This document shows, in pieces, positions 1-8,675 of a stretch of DNA of 34,019 nucleotides. The position numbers and the translations under genes were made by a program. Source of the stretch: Coriobacteriia bacterium (GTDB lineage Bacteria > Actinomycetota > Coriobacteriia > Anaerosomatales > SLCP01); the NCBI GenBank assembly GCA_030603745.1, contig JAUVXE010000019.1:1-34019 (forward strand), written 5' to 3'. Position 1 is the first letter of the stretch. The number at the start of each line of letters is the position of its first letter. A model generated the notes under the pieces. The model had not been told where the DNA came from. It worked only from the letters and a program-made list of their open reading frames with translations, and ran no database searches.

Positions 1-2
1 CC

Positions 3-2021
3 GCGCCGGGGGGGCGGCGGGGGGCGGCACCCGTGGGGGCGGCCGCCGCAGGGCCGCCCGCGGCGGCCCTGCCCGATCCCGCGGACGTGCCGGTGCAGCT
101 CGCCACGCTCTCGGCGGCGCCGCCCGAGGGCCCGCGGTGGCTGCACGAGATCAAGTACGACGGCTACCGCCTGCGGATCGCGCTCGCCGGCGGCGCCGCG
201 CGCGTGCTCACGAGGGGCGGCGAGGAGTGGAGCGACCGCTTCCCGGCGCTCGCGGCCGCGGCTGCCGCGCTCCCGGCCCGCGACGCGCTCCTCGACGGCG
301 AGGTGGTCGTGTTCGGCGGCAAGGGTCTCCCCGACTTCGGCGCGTTGCAGGAGGCGCTCTCGACAGGCGACACCGCCGGTGTGGTCTATCTCGCCTTCGA
401 CCTCCTCCACCTCGACGGACGCGACCTGCGCGGCGAGCCGCTCATCGAGCGCAAGCGCGTCCTGCGCGAGCTGCTCGACGAGGCGCCCGCGGGCTCCCCG
501 GTCCGGTTCGCCCCGCACGTCGAGGGCCGGGGGGCTGACTTCCTCGCGGCCGCCTGCACGCTGGACCTCGAGGGCGCGGTCTCGAAGCGCGCCGACGCCC
601 CGTACCGGCCCGGACGTGGCCCGGAGTGGCGCAAGACGCGGTGCGCGCGGCGCCAGGAGTTCGTGGTGGTCGGCGCGACCGAGCCCAAAGGCTCGCGCAC
701 CGGGTTCGGGGCGCTCCTCCTCGGCGTGTACGACGATACCGGCTCGCTGCGCTACGCGGGCCGTGTGGGCTCGGGGTTCGATGAGCGGCAGCTGCGCGAG
801 ATCGCCGCGCGCCTTGACGAGCGCGCGGCCGACGCCCCACCGATTCCCGAGGCCGAGGTACCCGCCATCGCCGGGCGTGAGCTTCGGTGGGTGCGCCCCG
901 AGCTCGTGGTCGAGGTCGAGTTCGCCGAGTGGACCGCCTCCGGGGTGCTCCGCCAGCCGCGCTTCGTGGGCCTGCGCGAGGACCGCGACCCGCGGAGCGT
1001 CCGCCGGGAGGAAGCCGCCGCGACCGATCCCGGCCCCGGCGTCGGCGCCTGGGCGGACGGCGACCCCCGCGGGGAGGTCGCTGTCCCTGACATTGTCCCC
1101 GACGCCGTCGCGCCCGCCCGCCTCACCCGCCCCGACAAGGAGCTCTTCCCCGCGGGCGAGGGTCCCGGCGGCGCGGGCATCACCAAGGCCGACCTCGTCG
1201 CCTACTACCGCACGGTCGCGCCCGCGATGCTGCCCCACCTCGCCGGTCGCCCGCTCTCGGTGGTCCGCTGCCCGCACGGGCGCGCCGGCGAGTGCTTCTT
1301 CCAGAAGCACCCCGACACCCGGGGGTTCCCCGCGCAGCTGCACCCGTTCGAGCTCATCGAGCGGACCGGCGACCCGGCGACCTACTTCTACCTCACCGAC
1401 GCCGAGGGCCTCGCGGCGCTCGTCCAGCTCGGCGTGCTCGAGATCCACGCGTGGAACAGCCTGGCCGAGGAGCCCGGCGTCCCCGACCGCATCGTCTTCG
1501 ACCTCGACCCCGGTCCGGACGTGACGCCCGAGGAGGTGCGCGGCGGCGCGTTCTCCGTGCGAGAGCTCCTGACCGCGCTCGGCATGACGGCGTTCGTGAA
1601 GACGACCGGCGGGGCGGGGCTGCACGTGATCACCCCGCTCGTGCCCGACCCGGCCGTCGGCTACGAGACGGTGCGGGCGTTCGCGCGGGGCGTCGTCGAG
1701 CACCTCGCCGCAAGCGCACCGGACCGTTTCACGGCACGCATGGCCAAGTCCGCGCGCCCCGGCCGCATCTTCCTCGACTACCTGCGCAACGCCCACGGCG
1801 CGACCGCGATCTCCGCCTACTCGACCCGGGCCCGGCCGGGGGCTCCGGTCGCGGTCCCCCTGACCTGGGACGAGCTCGCCGAGGAGTCCGCCCCGCGCGC
1901 GTTCGACATCCGCACCGTGCCCGAGCGCTTGGAACGCCTCGGCGGGGAGGACCCGTGGGAGGGCTACGAGGAGGCCCGCGTCCCGCTCCCGCGGACACCG
2001 GAGGTCGGCCCGGGAGGGTGA
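3..2021 (+). CDS. ligD: ATP-dependent DNA ligase LigD, ligase and polymerase modules (5' end outside window)
   Basis: LigD is the multifunctional enzyme of bacterial non-homologous end joining and normally works with Ku at double-strand breaks. Numbering from an in-frame GTG at 33, the ligase module opens with the adenylation motif KYDGYR, whose nucleophile is Lys41. A linker rich in Asp, Pro and Gly follows near residues 325-365. The archaeo-eukaryotic primase-type polymerase module comes next, with LTRPDKELFP, the catalytic-type DLDPGPD and KTTGGAGLHVITPL. The frame has no stop back to the left edge, and the residues before the ligase are Gly/Ala/Pro-rich like an interdomain linker. I infer a phosphoesterase module upstream, giving the Pseudomonas-like order PE-LIG-POL rather than the mycobacterial POL-PE-LIG. 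A two-domain protein starting at 33 is the alternative. The gene converges on the 2029-2259 gene. No ku gene is visible here. Confidence 0.93.
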   Translation, partial: APGGRRGAAPVGAAAAGPPAAALPDPADVPVQLATLSAAPPEGPRWLHEIKYDGYRLRIALAGGAARVLTRGGEEWSDRFPALAAAAAALPARDALLDGEVVVFGGKGLPDFGALQEALSTGDTAGVVYLAFDLLHLDGRDLRGEPLIERKRVLRELLDEAPAGSPVRFAPHVEGRGADFLAAACTLDLEGAVSKRADAPYRPGRGPEWRKTRCARRQEFVVVGATEPKGSRTGFGALLLGVYDDTGSLRYAGRVGSGFDERQLREIAARLDERAADAPPIPEAEVPAIAGRELRWVRPELVVEVEFAEWTASGVLRQPRFVGLREDRDPRSVRREEAAATDPGPGVGAWADGDPRGEVAVPDIVPDAVAPARLTRPDKELFPAGEGPGGAGITKADLVAYYRTVAPAMLPHLAGRPLSVVRCPHGRAGECFFQKHPDTRGFPAQLHPFELIERTGDPATYFYLTDAEGLAALVQLGVLEIHAWNSLAEEPGVPDRIVFDLDPGPDVTPEEVRGGAFSVRELLTALGMTAFVKTTGGAGLHVITPLVPDPAVGYETVRAFARGVVEHLAASAPDRFTARMAKSARPGRIFLDYLRNAHGATAISAYSTRARPGAPVAVPLTWDELAEESAPRAFDIRTVPERLERLGGEDPWEGYEEARVPLPRTPEVGPGG

Positions 2022-2028
2022 GCGCCGC

Positions 2029-2259
2029 CTAGCAGAGCTCCCGCACGCGCCTGGCGGCCGCCTCGGCCATCTCCTGCCCCACCACGAGCCGGAGCGCCTC
2101 GACGAGGTTGTCGGCGATCGCGGGGAGGTCGTCGCGCTCGATGGTCAGGGTCGTCTTGCCGATGCGCTTCGCCTCGACGTCGACCGACACCGTTGCGAGC
2201 ACGGTGCCGATGACCGGTCGCAGGACCTCCTCGATGCGTGTCGCGAGCAGCTCAGCCAT
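2029..2259 (-). CDS. Small hypothetical protein (76 aa)
   Basis: I do not recognise this family. The 76-residue product looks soluble and largely helical, with acidic and basic residues alternating (for example MAELLATRIEEVLRPVIG and a C-terminal AEAAARRVRELC). There is no signal peptide, membrane segment or metal motif, and one Cys, at the C-terminus. Its ATG lies inside the last codons of the upstream membrane-protein gene (8-nt overlap), so the two are probably translationally coupled and may act together. The coding call rests on this overlap and on the plausible composition. The reading frame ends 7 nt after the convergent ligD stop. Confidence 0.6.
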   Translation of the reverse strand: MAELLATRIEEVLRPVIGTVLATVSVDVEAKRIGKTTLTIERDDLPAIADNLVEALRLVVGQEMAEAAARRVRELC

Positions 2260-2728
2260 CGGTCCGGTCGCCGCCCGCGGTCGTCTCTCCGTCGCCGGGC
2301 GCCGTCACCGGGCCGTCGCCGGGCGCGGCCCCGGCGGGAGCCGATATCCCATCCGGCACGACGTCGCCCACGTGCGCACGCGCCACGGCCGCCTCGCCGC
2401 TGAGCACCGCGAGGTAGCGCTGCATCGCGCGCCGTACGCGCACGAGGTAGACGCCGAGCAGCACCATCGACACGCCCACGAGCGCGTCGGCGAACAGGCG
2501 CGCCTCGGCGGGATCGATGCCGAGGTCGACGAGCCCGACCACCCGGCCCACGAGCACCGAGGCCGAGAGCAGCAGGATGCCGCCGGTCACGTAGACCATG
2601 TGCTCGGCGAAGACCGCCCCTGCGGCCACGCGGCGCAAGGCGGTCACCTGCACGAGCAACACCGCCGCGGCGAGGAGGGCGAAGATGCCCATGCCGGTCG
2701 AGAGCCAGGTCGGGATCGCGAACTCCAT
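2252..2728 (-). CDS. Small membrane protein with three predicted TM segments, unknown function
   Basis: This is a 158-residue protein starting MEFAIPTWLSTGMG. The ATG at 2728 was chosen over a longer upstream frame because GGAG sits 7 nt before it and the upstream residues are Arg/Pro/Gly-rich like noncoding GC-rich DNA. Hydrophobic segments lie at about residues 11-30 (FALLAAAVLLVQV), 40-60 (VYVTGGILLLSASVLVG) and 75-98 (ALVGVSMVLLGVYLV). A cytoplasmic-looking basic stretch (RVRRAMQRYL) and a Gly/Ala/Asp/Pro-rich disordered tail follow. It overlaps the 2029-2259 gene by 8 nt. I do not recognise the family. A role in the membrane is all that can be inferred. Confidence 0.65.
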   Translation of the reverse strand: MEFAIPTWLSTGMGIFALLAAAVLLVQVTALRRVAAGAVFAEHMVYVTGGILLLSASVLVGRVVGLVDLGIDPAEARLFADALVGVSMVLLGVYLVRVRRAMQRYLAVLSGEAAVARAHVGDVVPDGISAPAGAAPGDGPVTAPGDGETTAGGDRTDG

Positions 2729-2860
2729 CGGTCGTCTCCATCGATCGGACGCAGGCACGCGCGCCTGCGCGGCGGTTCGGGTCGGGCCGGGGCGTCTCAG
2801 GCCGCGGCCACCCGTGGAACCTTCAGGATATCCACTTCGGCCGGATCGCACCGCCCCGCG

Positions 2861-2874
2861 GTGACGCGCGTCAC
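2861..2874. promoter_or_regulatory. Perfect 14-bp palindrome
   Basis: GTGACGCGCGTCAC is a perfect palindrome between the DUF2207 gene and the minus-strand membrane-protein gene that starts at 2728. It lies about 130 bp upstream of that start and touches the hairpin at 2874-2901. It could be an operator or the basal part of a terminator. GC-rich DNA produces short palindromes by chance, so this is tentative. Confidence 0.3.
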
Positions 2875-2901
2875 ACGTCCGCGCCTCATCCGCCGGACGT
2901 G
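2874..2901 (-). terminator. Hairpin just past the DUF2207 stop codon
   Basis: CACGTCCG at 2874-2881 pairs perfectly with CGGACGTG at 2894-2901 across a 12-nt loop. It begins 23 nt past the DUF2207 stop in the direction of transcription. There is no T-tract, so it would be a non-canonical terminator or a 3'-end stabiliser. Confidence 0.4.
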
Positions 2902-2923
2902 ACCGCCGGGTGTTCCCGCGGCG

Positions 2924-4849
2924 CTACCCGGCCCCGCCGCCTCCTCCGCCTCCTCCGCCGCCCCCGCCGCCGGAGAAGCCGCCTCCGCCGCCCGAGCTCG
3001 ACGACATCTGGCTCGACGCGATCGAGCTCGCCGAGGAGAACCCGCCCGCGAGATCGGAGAAGCTCGCGGGCGAACCGCCCCCGGACGAGTACGCCCAGCC
3101 GTAGGCGGCCACGAACGCCGAGTCGCGGACGACCTCGGGCACCCGCTGGCTCATCTGCTCGATGACCTGCTTGGAGATGCCGAAGACCGTGGCCATGACG
3201 AGGAACTCCTCCCACAGCGTCACGTGCATCGGCGGGGCCTCGTGCAGCCGCGAGAAGTCGCGCAGGTAGTTGCGGAGCGCGCGGTACTTCGCGTGGAGGT
3301 CGTTGGCCTCGGGCGAGCGCCGCGGCATCACGATCGCGAGCACCACGCAGGTCACAGCGACCACCACCGCGAGGCCGATGAGCGCCCACACGCCCGACCA
3401 CGCCGCGAGCGCCACGGTCCCGCCGGCCGCGACCACGCCGAGGACGACCACGATCACCTGACCCGCGGCCCCGGTCTTCTCGAAGTACTGGCGACGTTCC
3501 GCCTCGGCCTTGACCGAGTCGTGCCACGCCTTCATCTGGCGCGAGAACGTCTCGGCGTTCGCCTTGGCGTACGCCTTGAGGTCCTCGAGCGTGAGCGCGT
3601 CCTGCCCGGCGCCCACGGTCTGGAACCAGAAACGCACGAGCTCGCGATCGAGCGGGCCGAGGTCGTTGTAGCGCGAGCGGTCGAGACGCATCTCGAGCGT
3701 GTCCACCTGTTTCGTGCCGATGAACCGGTCGCGCTCGACCTGCGTGCGCCGGACCTCGATGACGCCGCGGTTGATGAGCGACATCACGGTCGCGGCCACC
3801 TCGGCGTCGCCCGTGGTTCCCATCCGCCAGATCGAACCCACGAGCGCGGGGTGCAGGTCCCCCGGCACCTCGCGGTAGTACTTCCCGGTGAACGAGGGCG
3901 CGTGCTCCCGGCCCCACCGCACGAAGAGGAAACCGGAGACGGCGAGCGCGAGCAGGCAGAGCCCGACGCCGCCGGCCCACGCGATCGCGACCGCCAGGCG
4001 TGCCCGCTCGCGCGCCCGGTTCGCCTCCTCGGCGAGGCGGCCCTCCTCAGCGAGGATGGCGGGCAAGCGCTCCCCGCCCTGCGAGAGCGCCTGCGAGAGC
4101 CACTCGGCGGGGAACGCGATGCGGCCCTCGACGAACGTGCCCGGCGGCAGATCGGCGACCGTCATGACCACGTCCCCGCCGACCACGCCCGCCGAGGAGC
4201 CCGGGTCCTCGTTGACGCGCACGCTCCCCGTGAGCGGGCCGTGCGCCCACGCCCGGACGTTCTCGCCGGCCACGATCGGCGCTCCGCCTCCGGGCAGCGC
4301 CACGCCCACCGCCACGTCGCGGGCCCCGACCTCCCACCGGTCACCCACGAACTGCCAGTAGAGCTCGGCGGTGTCGTCCCAGCGCACCGCGGCCCCCTCG
4401 ACCACGTAGCGCAGCGTGATCTCGCGGCTCTCGTCGGTGGCTCGGAAGAACGCGTAGACCTCCGTGGCGTTCGCCCACTCCTTGACCCAGTAGTGGGCGG
4501 GCGGGCGCTCGCCTTCGTCGCGGGCCGTGGGCGAGGTGGTCAGCGCATAGGGACCCTCGGGACCCTCCACGCCGAGGACCTCGAGCCCGTCGGCCCCGCC
4601 GGTGTCGAGCTCCCAGTACACGAACGTGTAGGAGCCGTCGAAGGTGAAGGTGCGCCGCTCGACGACCTCCATCGAGCCGTCCGGACGGACCTCGGCGCTG
4701 ATGCGCACCGGGCCCATCGAGTAGGAGCGGGCCTCGGCCGCCGCCGGGGCGAGAAACCCGGCGAGCAGGAGCACGCCGAGCGCGAGCGCGCCCACCGCGA
4801 ACGTCATCCGGCTCCGGGTCTGCCCGGTCCGCGCGCGCGTCTCGCTCAC
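2924..4849 (-). CDS. DUF2207-type predicted membrane protein
   Basis: This 641-residue protein matches the DUF2207 layout; the family function is unknown. Residues about 15-38 form a signal peptide or first membrane segment ([21 protein letters not shown]). An extracytoplasmic beta-rich domain follows ([20 protein letters not shown], then [20 protein letters not shown]). A second membrane segment lies at about 284-311, a cytoplasmic region at 312-460, and a membrane pair at about 463-484 and 487-508. A cytoplasmic helical region and a Ser/Gly-rich tail that is nearly pure Gly from about 618 complete the protein. The chosen start is the GTG at 4849, which overlaps the tadA stop as GTGA and has a purine-rich site (agggggcgggag) before it. 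An ATG at 4807 would trim 14 residues. It is probably translated by coupling to tadA, although the functions look unrelated. Confidence 0.85.
   Translation of the reverse strand: MSETRARTGQTRSRMTFAVGALALGVLLLAGFLAPAAAEARSYSMGPVRISAEVRPDGSMEVVERRTFTFDGSYTFVYWELDTGGADGLEVLGVEGPEGPYALTTSPTARDEGERPPAHYWVKEWANATEVYAFFRATDESREITLRYVVEGAAVRWDDTAELYWQFVGDRWEVGARDVAVGVALPGGGAPIVAGENVRAWAHGPLTGSVRVNEDPGSSAGVVGGDVVMTVADLPPGTFVEGRIAFPAEWLSQALSQGGERLPAILAEEGRLAEEANRARERARLAVAIAWAGGVGLCLLALAVSGFLFVRWGREHAPSFTGKYYREVPGDLHPALVGSIWRMGTTGDAEVAATVMSLINRGVIEVRRTQVERDRFIGTKQVDTLEMRLDRSRYNDLGPLDRELVRFWFQTVGAGQDALTLEDLKAYAKANAETFSRQMKAWHDSVKAEAERRQYFEKTGAAGQVIVVVLGVVAAGGTVALAAWSGVWALIGLAVVVAVTCVVLAIVMPRRSPEANDLHAKYRALRNYLRDFSRLHEAPPMHVTLWEEFLVMATVFGISKQVIEQMSQRVPEVVRDSAFVAAYGWAYSSGGGSPASFSDLAGGFSSASSIASSQMSSSSGGGGGFSGGGGGGGGGGGGGAG
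2927..2990. repeat. GC-rich triplet tract encoding a poly-Gly tail
   Basis: The last codons of the DUF2207 gene form a simple-sequence tract of GGC/GGA/GGG codons (CCTCCGCC-type repeats on the plus strand). It encodes a tail of almost pure glycine. Such tracts are prone to slippage, so tail length may vary between strains. Gly-rich tails are common in DUF2207 proteins. Confidence 0.55.
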
Positions 4850-5313
4850 TCCCGCCCCCTCAGTCGCCGGAAGAACGCGGTCAGGATCTCGCCGCACGCC
4901 TCGGCGAGTATGCCGCGGGTGACCTCGAACCGATGGTTGAGCCGGGCGTCGCAGGAGAGGTCGTAGAGGGAGCCCACCGCGCCCGCCTTCGGGTCGTCGG
5001 CGCCGTAGACGAGCCGGGCGATGCGGGACTGGTGCATGAGGCCGGCGCACATCGGGCACGGCTCGAGCGTGACGTAGACGGTGCAGTCGGAGAGCCGCCA
5101 GCGGCCGAGCTTGCGCGCCGTCTCGCGGATCGCGATGAACTCGGCGTGCGCCGAGGGGTCGGCGTCGGTCTCGCGCCGGTTGTGTCCGCGCGCGACGACC
5201 GCGCCGTCGCACACCACCACCGCGCCGATCGGCACCTCGCCGATCGACTCGGCGTAGCGCGCTTCCTCCAGCGCCAGGGCCATGTAGGTCTCGTCGGCGT
5301 CCATAGCACGCAT
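4846..5313 (-). CDS. tadA: tRNA-specific adenosine-34 deaminase TadA
   Basis: TadA deaminates the wobble adenosine of tRNA-Arg(ACG) to inosine so one tRNA can read several CGN codons. The 155-residue product is full length for the family. It shows the cytidine/adenosine deaminase zinc site: H56-A-E58 in [11 protein letters not shown] (Glu58 is the proton shuttle) and PCPMC with Cys86 and Cys89. The start at 5313 was chosen because GGAAAG lies 6 nt upstream. ATGs at 5304 and 5283 are alternatives, and the longer upstream frame runs antisense through a tRNA gene and is not real. Its substrate, tRNA-Arg(ACG), is encoded at 8676-8752. It overlaps the DUF2207 start by 4 nt and diverges from tRNA-Ser(TGA) with only 19 nt between them. 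Confidence 0.93.
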   Translation of the reverse strand: MRAMDADETYMALALEEARYAESIGEVPIGAVVVCDGAVVARGHNRRETDADPSAHAEFIAIRETARKLGRWRLSDCTVYVTLEPCPMCAGLMHQSRIARLVYGADDPKAGAVGSLYDLSCDARLNHRFEVTRGILAEACGEILTAFFRRLRGRE

Positions 5314-5321
5314 GCTACACT
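5313..5321 (+). promoter_or_regulatory. Extended -10 promoter for tRNA-Ser(TGA)
   Basis: TGcTACACT reads as an extended -10 element (TG-n-TACACT) ending 11 nt before the mature tRNA 5' end. No good -35 is visible, as is usual for extended -10 promoters. It overlaps the divergent tadA start codon and leader, so expression of the two genes may interfere. Confidence 0.5.
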
Positions 5322-5332
5322 TTCCAGCGCGC

Positions 5333-5420
5333 GGAGGGGTGGCAGAGTGGTTGATCGCACTGGTCTTGAAAACCAGCGAGCCGCAAGGCTCCGAGGGTTC
5401 GAATCCCTCCCCCTCCGCCA
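5333..5420 (+). tRNA. tRNA-Ser(TGA)
   Basis: This is an 88-nt type II tRNA. The acceptor GGAGGGG pairs with CCCCTCC, followed by discriminator G and an encoded CCA. The anticodon arm is CTGGT-CTTGAAA-ACCAG with anticodon TGA. A long variable arm (GAGCCGCAAGGCTC) and the T arm GAGGGTTCGAATCCCTC follow. The long variable arm and discriminator G are serine identity features. It reads UCA and, by wobble, other UCN codons. Confidence 0.97.
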
Positions 5421-5435
5421 CTCACGTCCAGCGCC

Positions 5436-8420
5436 TCATGCCTGATCGGGCACCGTGAGCGTGAACGTCGCACCGCCGCCCCACTCGCTTCGGACCGAGA
5501 CGTCCCCGCCGAGCATCCGCGCGTATTCGCGCGAGATCGACAGGCCGAGGCCGGTCCCCGGCGGCTTGGCCTCCGACCCGTGCTGGTCCACCTGCGCGAA
5601 GGGCTCGAAGATCCGCTCGAGCGACTCCGCGGGGATGCCCGGGCCGGTGTCGGCGATACTGAAGGCGAGCGCCCCGCCATCCTTGCGCTCGAGCCTCGCC
5701 TCGATGCCTCCCGCGTCCGTGAACTTGATCGCGTTGCCGAGCAGGTTCAGCAGTATCTGGCGCACCTTGCCCTTGTCGGTCGTCACCTCGGCAGGTGTGG
5801 CCGGCAGCACCGACTCCAGCGCGAGCCCCTTCTCCGCCATGAGCGGCGCGAGCTGGGCGGTGACCTCCGCGAGCACCTCCCTCGCGTCGAAGGGCTCGGT
5901 GATCACCTCGACGCCGCCCGCCTCCACCTTGGACAGGTCGAGCACGTCGTCGATCAGCGACAGGAGGTGCCTCCCGCTCCGGCTGATCATGCCGATCTGC
6001 GTCTCCTGCTCCTCGGTGAGGGGGCCCGCGAGCCCCTGGCCGAGGAGCCCCGAGAACCCGATGATCGAGTTCAGTGGCGTGCGCAGCTCGTGACTCATGC
6101 TCGCGAGGAACGCGCTCTTGGCGGCGGTCGCCTCGGCGAGCTCCGCGTTCGCCCTGGCGAGCTCGCGGGTCCTCTCCTCGACGAGCTCCTCGAGGTGGTT
6201 GCGGTGCCGGTCGAGCTCGATCTCGGCGAGCTTGTGGTCGGTGACATCGCTCGCGGTCCCGAACCACTCGACGACCTCTCCGTCGGAGTCGAGGATCGGG
6301 ATGGCGCGGGAGTGCGTCCAGCCGATCGTCCCGTCCGCGCGCGCGACCCGGTGCTCGAGGTCGTACACCGACCCCATCTCGATCGCCGCGGATATCGCGG
6401 CCTGGACGCGCGGACGCTCGTCCGGAGGGATGTACTCTGCCAGCCACTCGGTGTTGGGCTCCGCGGTCTCGGACAGAAAGCCGCCGCTCTGCAGCTGCTG
6501 CATCGTGCGCCAGTCCGGGCTCATCCGGTAGATGACATCGGAGCTCGCGGTCACAAGGGCGCGGAACCGCTCCTCGCTCTCGCGCAGCGCCCGCTGCGCC
6601 GCGATGCGCTCGGTGATGTCGCGAACGAACACGAGGGCCCCGTCCACGCCGTCGAGCGTGATCGGCACGCCGGCGGTCTCCGCGTGAACCGTCGAGCCGT
6701 CGAGCCGCACGAACGCGACATCGGTGGCCGCCTGGGTCGCGTGGTCCTCATTGATCGCCCGCATCCTGCCCCGGGCGGCTTCCCGGGAGTCCGGATGGAC
6801 GCGCTCGAGTATCTCCCTGCCGAGGAGTTCCTCGGCGGACGATGCCGCCAGCAGGCGGCACATCGCGTCGTTGACGTAGGAGAAGCGGCCTGTGGTCTGC
6901 ACGAAGATCGCATCGGGCGCGCCCTCCACGAGCGAGCGGAAGCGGGCCTCGCTCGCCGCGAGGGCGTCGCTCGCGGCCCGCTCGTCGGTCTGGTCGCGGA
7001 ACACGAGCACCACGCCGGTGATCGCGCCGGCGTCGTCGTGGATGGGCGCGGCGCTGTCGGCGATCGGCCGCTCGCTGCCGTCCCGCGCGATGAGCGCGGT
7101 GTGGTTGGCGAGCCCGACCACGACGTTGTCGCGCAGCACCGTCTCGACGGGGCTTGAAACAGGCAGCCGTGTGGCCTCGTTGATGATCACGAACACCTGG
7201 CCGAGCGGCCTGCCGCGCGCCTCGTCGAGCGGCCAGCCGGTCAGTTCCTCGGCGATGGGGTTCATGAACTCCACGCGGGCGTCCGCGTCAGTCGAGATGA
7301 CCGCGTCCCCGATGCTGCGCATCGTGGCGACCAGGCGTTTCTGCGCCTCCCGCTCGGCCTGCTCGACCGCGAGGCGCGACGCGAGGTGCTCGGCGCGCAG
7401 CTGGTGCCGCACGAGGACGAGGCCGAGGCCGACGAGCACCACCAGGGCGAGGGTCATGCCCGCGATGAGCCGGAGCCGGACGATGAGCGCGGAGAACGCC
7501 TCGGATCGGTCGACCTCGACACTCATGACCCACGGCGAGTCCTCGATGCCGACGAGGTACGCGAGCACCGGTTCGCCCCGGTAGTCGACGGCCTCCACGA
7601 TGCCGGTCTCGCCGCGCGCGGCCCGGACGACACTCACGTCCTGCCGCTCGAGCGGGATCCGCAGACTGAGCGCGGCGTCCTCGGCGAAGCGGACGTCGTT
7701 GAGGACGAGCATGTCGTCGCCGTCGCGCTGCGCGAGCACGACCTCCCCGGTCTCGGTGGGGACCGGCCACTGCAGGAGCGCCGGGTAGAGGGAGTCCTCG
7801 GCGTACGCCCGCAGCACGATCGCCGCGACCGGATCGCCCGCCTCTCCGGCCTGCCGGTAGATGGGCGTGACCACGTCGAGATAGGCGTCCGCGGGAGGAC
7901 CCGGATCGAGCTCGGTGATGACCGCCCGATCCTCGGCGAGCGCGGTGTCGAGCGCCGCGACGGTGCGGGGTTGCACCGACACCCCGTCGTCACCCGACGC
8001 GGAGAGCAGCACCGCCCCGGTGGGATCGAGCAAGATGACGTCGCGATACCGTTCCCCGAACCGCAGGGATCGGAGCAAACCTTCAAGTTCGCTCGTGTGC
8101 TCGGCCGTGGGCTCGGCAAGGTAGCGGTTCACGAAGAGGGTGATGCTCGGGGACTGGCTCATGCGCTGGCCGTCGAAGACCTTGTCCGCCCGCCAGCCGG
8201 CGAGTTCGTCGGCCTTGAGCAGGGCTATCGCGGCGAGCTCGTCCTCGGCCTGGGTCTTGAGCCCGACGTACTGGTCGCGGTAGGCGAACACCCCCACGGC
8301 GATGATGACGAGTATCGCCGCGACGGCGGCGGGCAGCAGCCAGCGAGGCGCGTGGAACTCGATACTGCCCGTTGAGGTCTGCACCGTCCTCGCTCTCCCC
8401 GAGATGGCCGAGAAACGCAC
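5436..8420 (-). CDS. Membrane sensor histidine kinase with extracellular sensor and three PAS domains
   Basis: This 994-residue hybrid-less sensor kinase starts at the ATG at 8420 (GAAGG 6 nt upstream). A membrane segment (WLLPAAVAAILVIIAVGVFA) is followed by an extracytoplasmic sensor of roughly 260 residues that looks like a Cache/PAS-like ligand domain. A second membrane segment (LIAGMTLALVVLVGLGLVLV) precedes three PAS domains, marked by MRSIGDAVISTDADARVEFM, LVEGAPDAIFVQTTGRFSYV and LVTASSDVIYRMSPDW, and then a coiled coil. The HisKA domain has phospho-acceptor His777 in SHELRTPLNS. The ATPase domain carries the N box LLNLLGNAIKF, G1 IADTGPGIP and G2 GTGLGLS. No receiver or output domain and no response regulator gene lies nearby, so it is an orphan kinase. 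It sits between two serine tRNAs. The ligand is unknown. Confidence 0.93.
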   Translation of the reverse strand: MRFSAISGRARTVQTSTGSIEFHAPRWLLPAAVAAILVIIAVGVFAYRDQYVGLKTQAEDELAAIALLKADELAGWRADKVFDGQRMSQSPSITLFVNRYLAEPTAEHTSELEGLLRSLRFGERYRDVILLDPTGAVLLSASGDDGVSVQPRTVAALDTALAEDRAVITELDPGPPADAYLDVVTPIYRQAGEAGDPVAAIVLRAYAEDSLYPALLQWPVPTETGEVVLAQRDGDDMLVLNDVRFAEDAALSLRIPLERQDVSVVRAARGETGIVEAVDYRGEPVLAYLVGIEDSPWVMSVEVDRSEAFSALIVRLRLIAGMTLALVVLVGLGLVLVRHQLRAEHLASRLAVEQAEREAQKRLVATMRSIGDAVISTDADARVEFMNPIAEELTGWPLDEARGRPLGQVFVIINEATRLPVSSPVETVLRDNVVVGLANHTALIARDGSERPIADSAAPIHDDAGAITGVVLVFRDQTDERAASDALAASEARFRSLVEGAPDAIFVQTTGRFSYVNDAMCRLLAASSAEELLGREILERVHPDSREAARGRMRAINEDHATQAATDVAFVRLDGSTVHAETAGVPITLDGVDGALVFVRDITERIAAQRALRESEERFRALVTASSDVIYRMSPDWRTMQQLQSGGFLSETAEPNTEWLAEYIPPDERPRVQAAISAAIEMGSVYDLEHRVARADGTIGWTHSRAIPILDSDGEVVEWFGTASDVTDHKLAEIELDRHRNHLEELVEERTRELARANAELAEATAAKSAFLASMSHELRTPLNSIIGFSGLLGQGLAGPLTEEQETQIGMISRSGRHLLSLIDDVLDLSKVEAGGVEVITEPFDAREVLAEVTAQLAPLMAEKGLALESVLPATPAEVTTDKGKVRQILLNLLGNAIKFTDAGGIEARLERKDGGALAFSIADTGPGIPAESLERIFEPFAQVDQHGSEAKPPGTGLGLSISREYARMLGGDVSVRSEWGGGATFTLTVPDQA

Positions 8421-8477
8421 CGTGACCTTCGCTTCGAACGATACCAGAATCGCGCCATACCGCCACGGCGCGCGACT

Positions 8478-8486
8478 TGCTACAAT
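8478..8486 (+). promoter_or_regulatory. Extended -10 promoter for tRNA-Ser(GCT)
   Basis: TGcTACAAT is an extended -10 match 41 nt before the mature tRNA. A start near 8493 would give a short 5' leader for RNase P. The tRNA-Arg(ACG) downstream may be cotranscribed. Confidence 0.5.
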
Positions 8487-8527
8487 GATGCGCGCCGCGC
8501 GGCCGTCCCGGCTCGCGCGAGCATCGC

Positions 8528-8622
8528 GGAGAGTTGGCCGAGTCGGCTGAAGGCGCTCGCCTGCTAAGCGAGTATGGGGTTATAAAGCCCCATCGAGGGT
8601 TCGAATCCCTCACTCTCCGCCA
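8528..8622 (+). tRNA. tRNA-Ser(GCT)
   Basis: This is a 95-nt type II tRNA. The acceptor GGAGAGT pairs with ACTCTCC, followed by discriminator G and encoded CCA. The anticodon arm is CTCGC-CTGCTAA-GCGAG with anticodon GCT, which reads AGC and AGU. The long variable arm (TATGGGGTTATAAAGCCCCAT) is typical of serine. The T arm shares an 18-nt stretch with tRNA-Ser(TGA). Confidence 0.97.
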
Positions 8623-8675
8623 TTTGACAACCCGCCTGCATCCTGGCAGGATTGCCTAGCCCGTTTGCGGGCCGC

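Noticed and set aside
2910-3104. Proline-rich plus-strand frame (PPPPPP runs)
   Set aside because: It is the antisense reading of the poly-Gly tail of the DUF2207 gene.
5314-5421. N-terminal extension of tadA through tRNA-Ser
   Set aside because: The residues are antisense tRNA sequence. A good ribosome-binding site supports the start at 5313.
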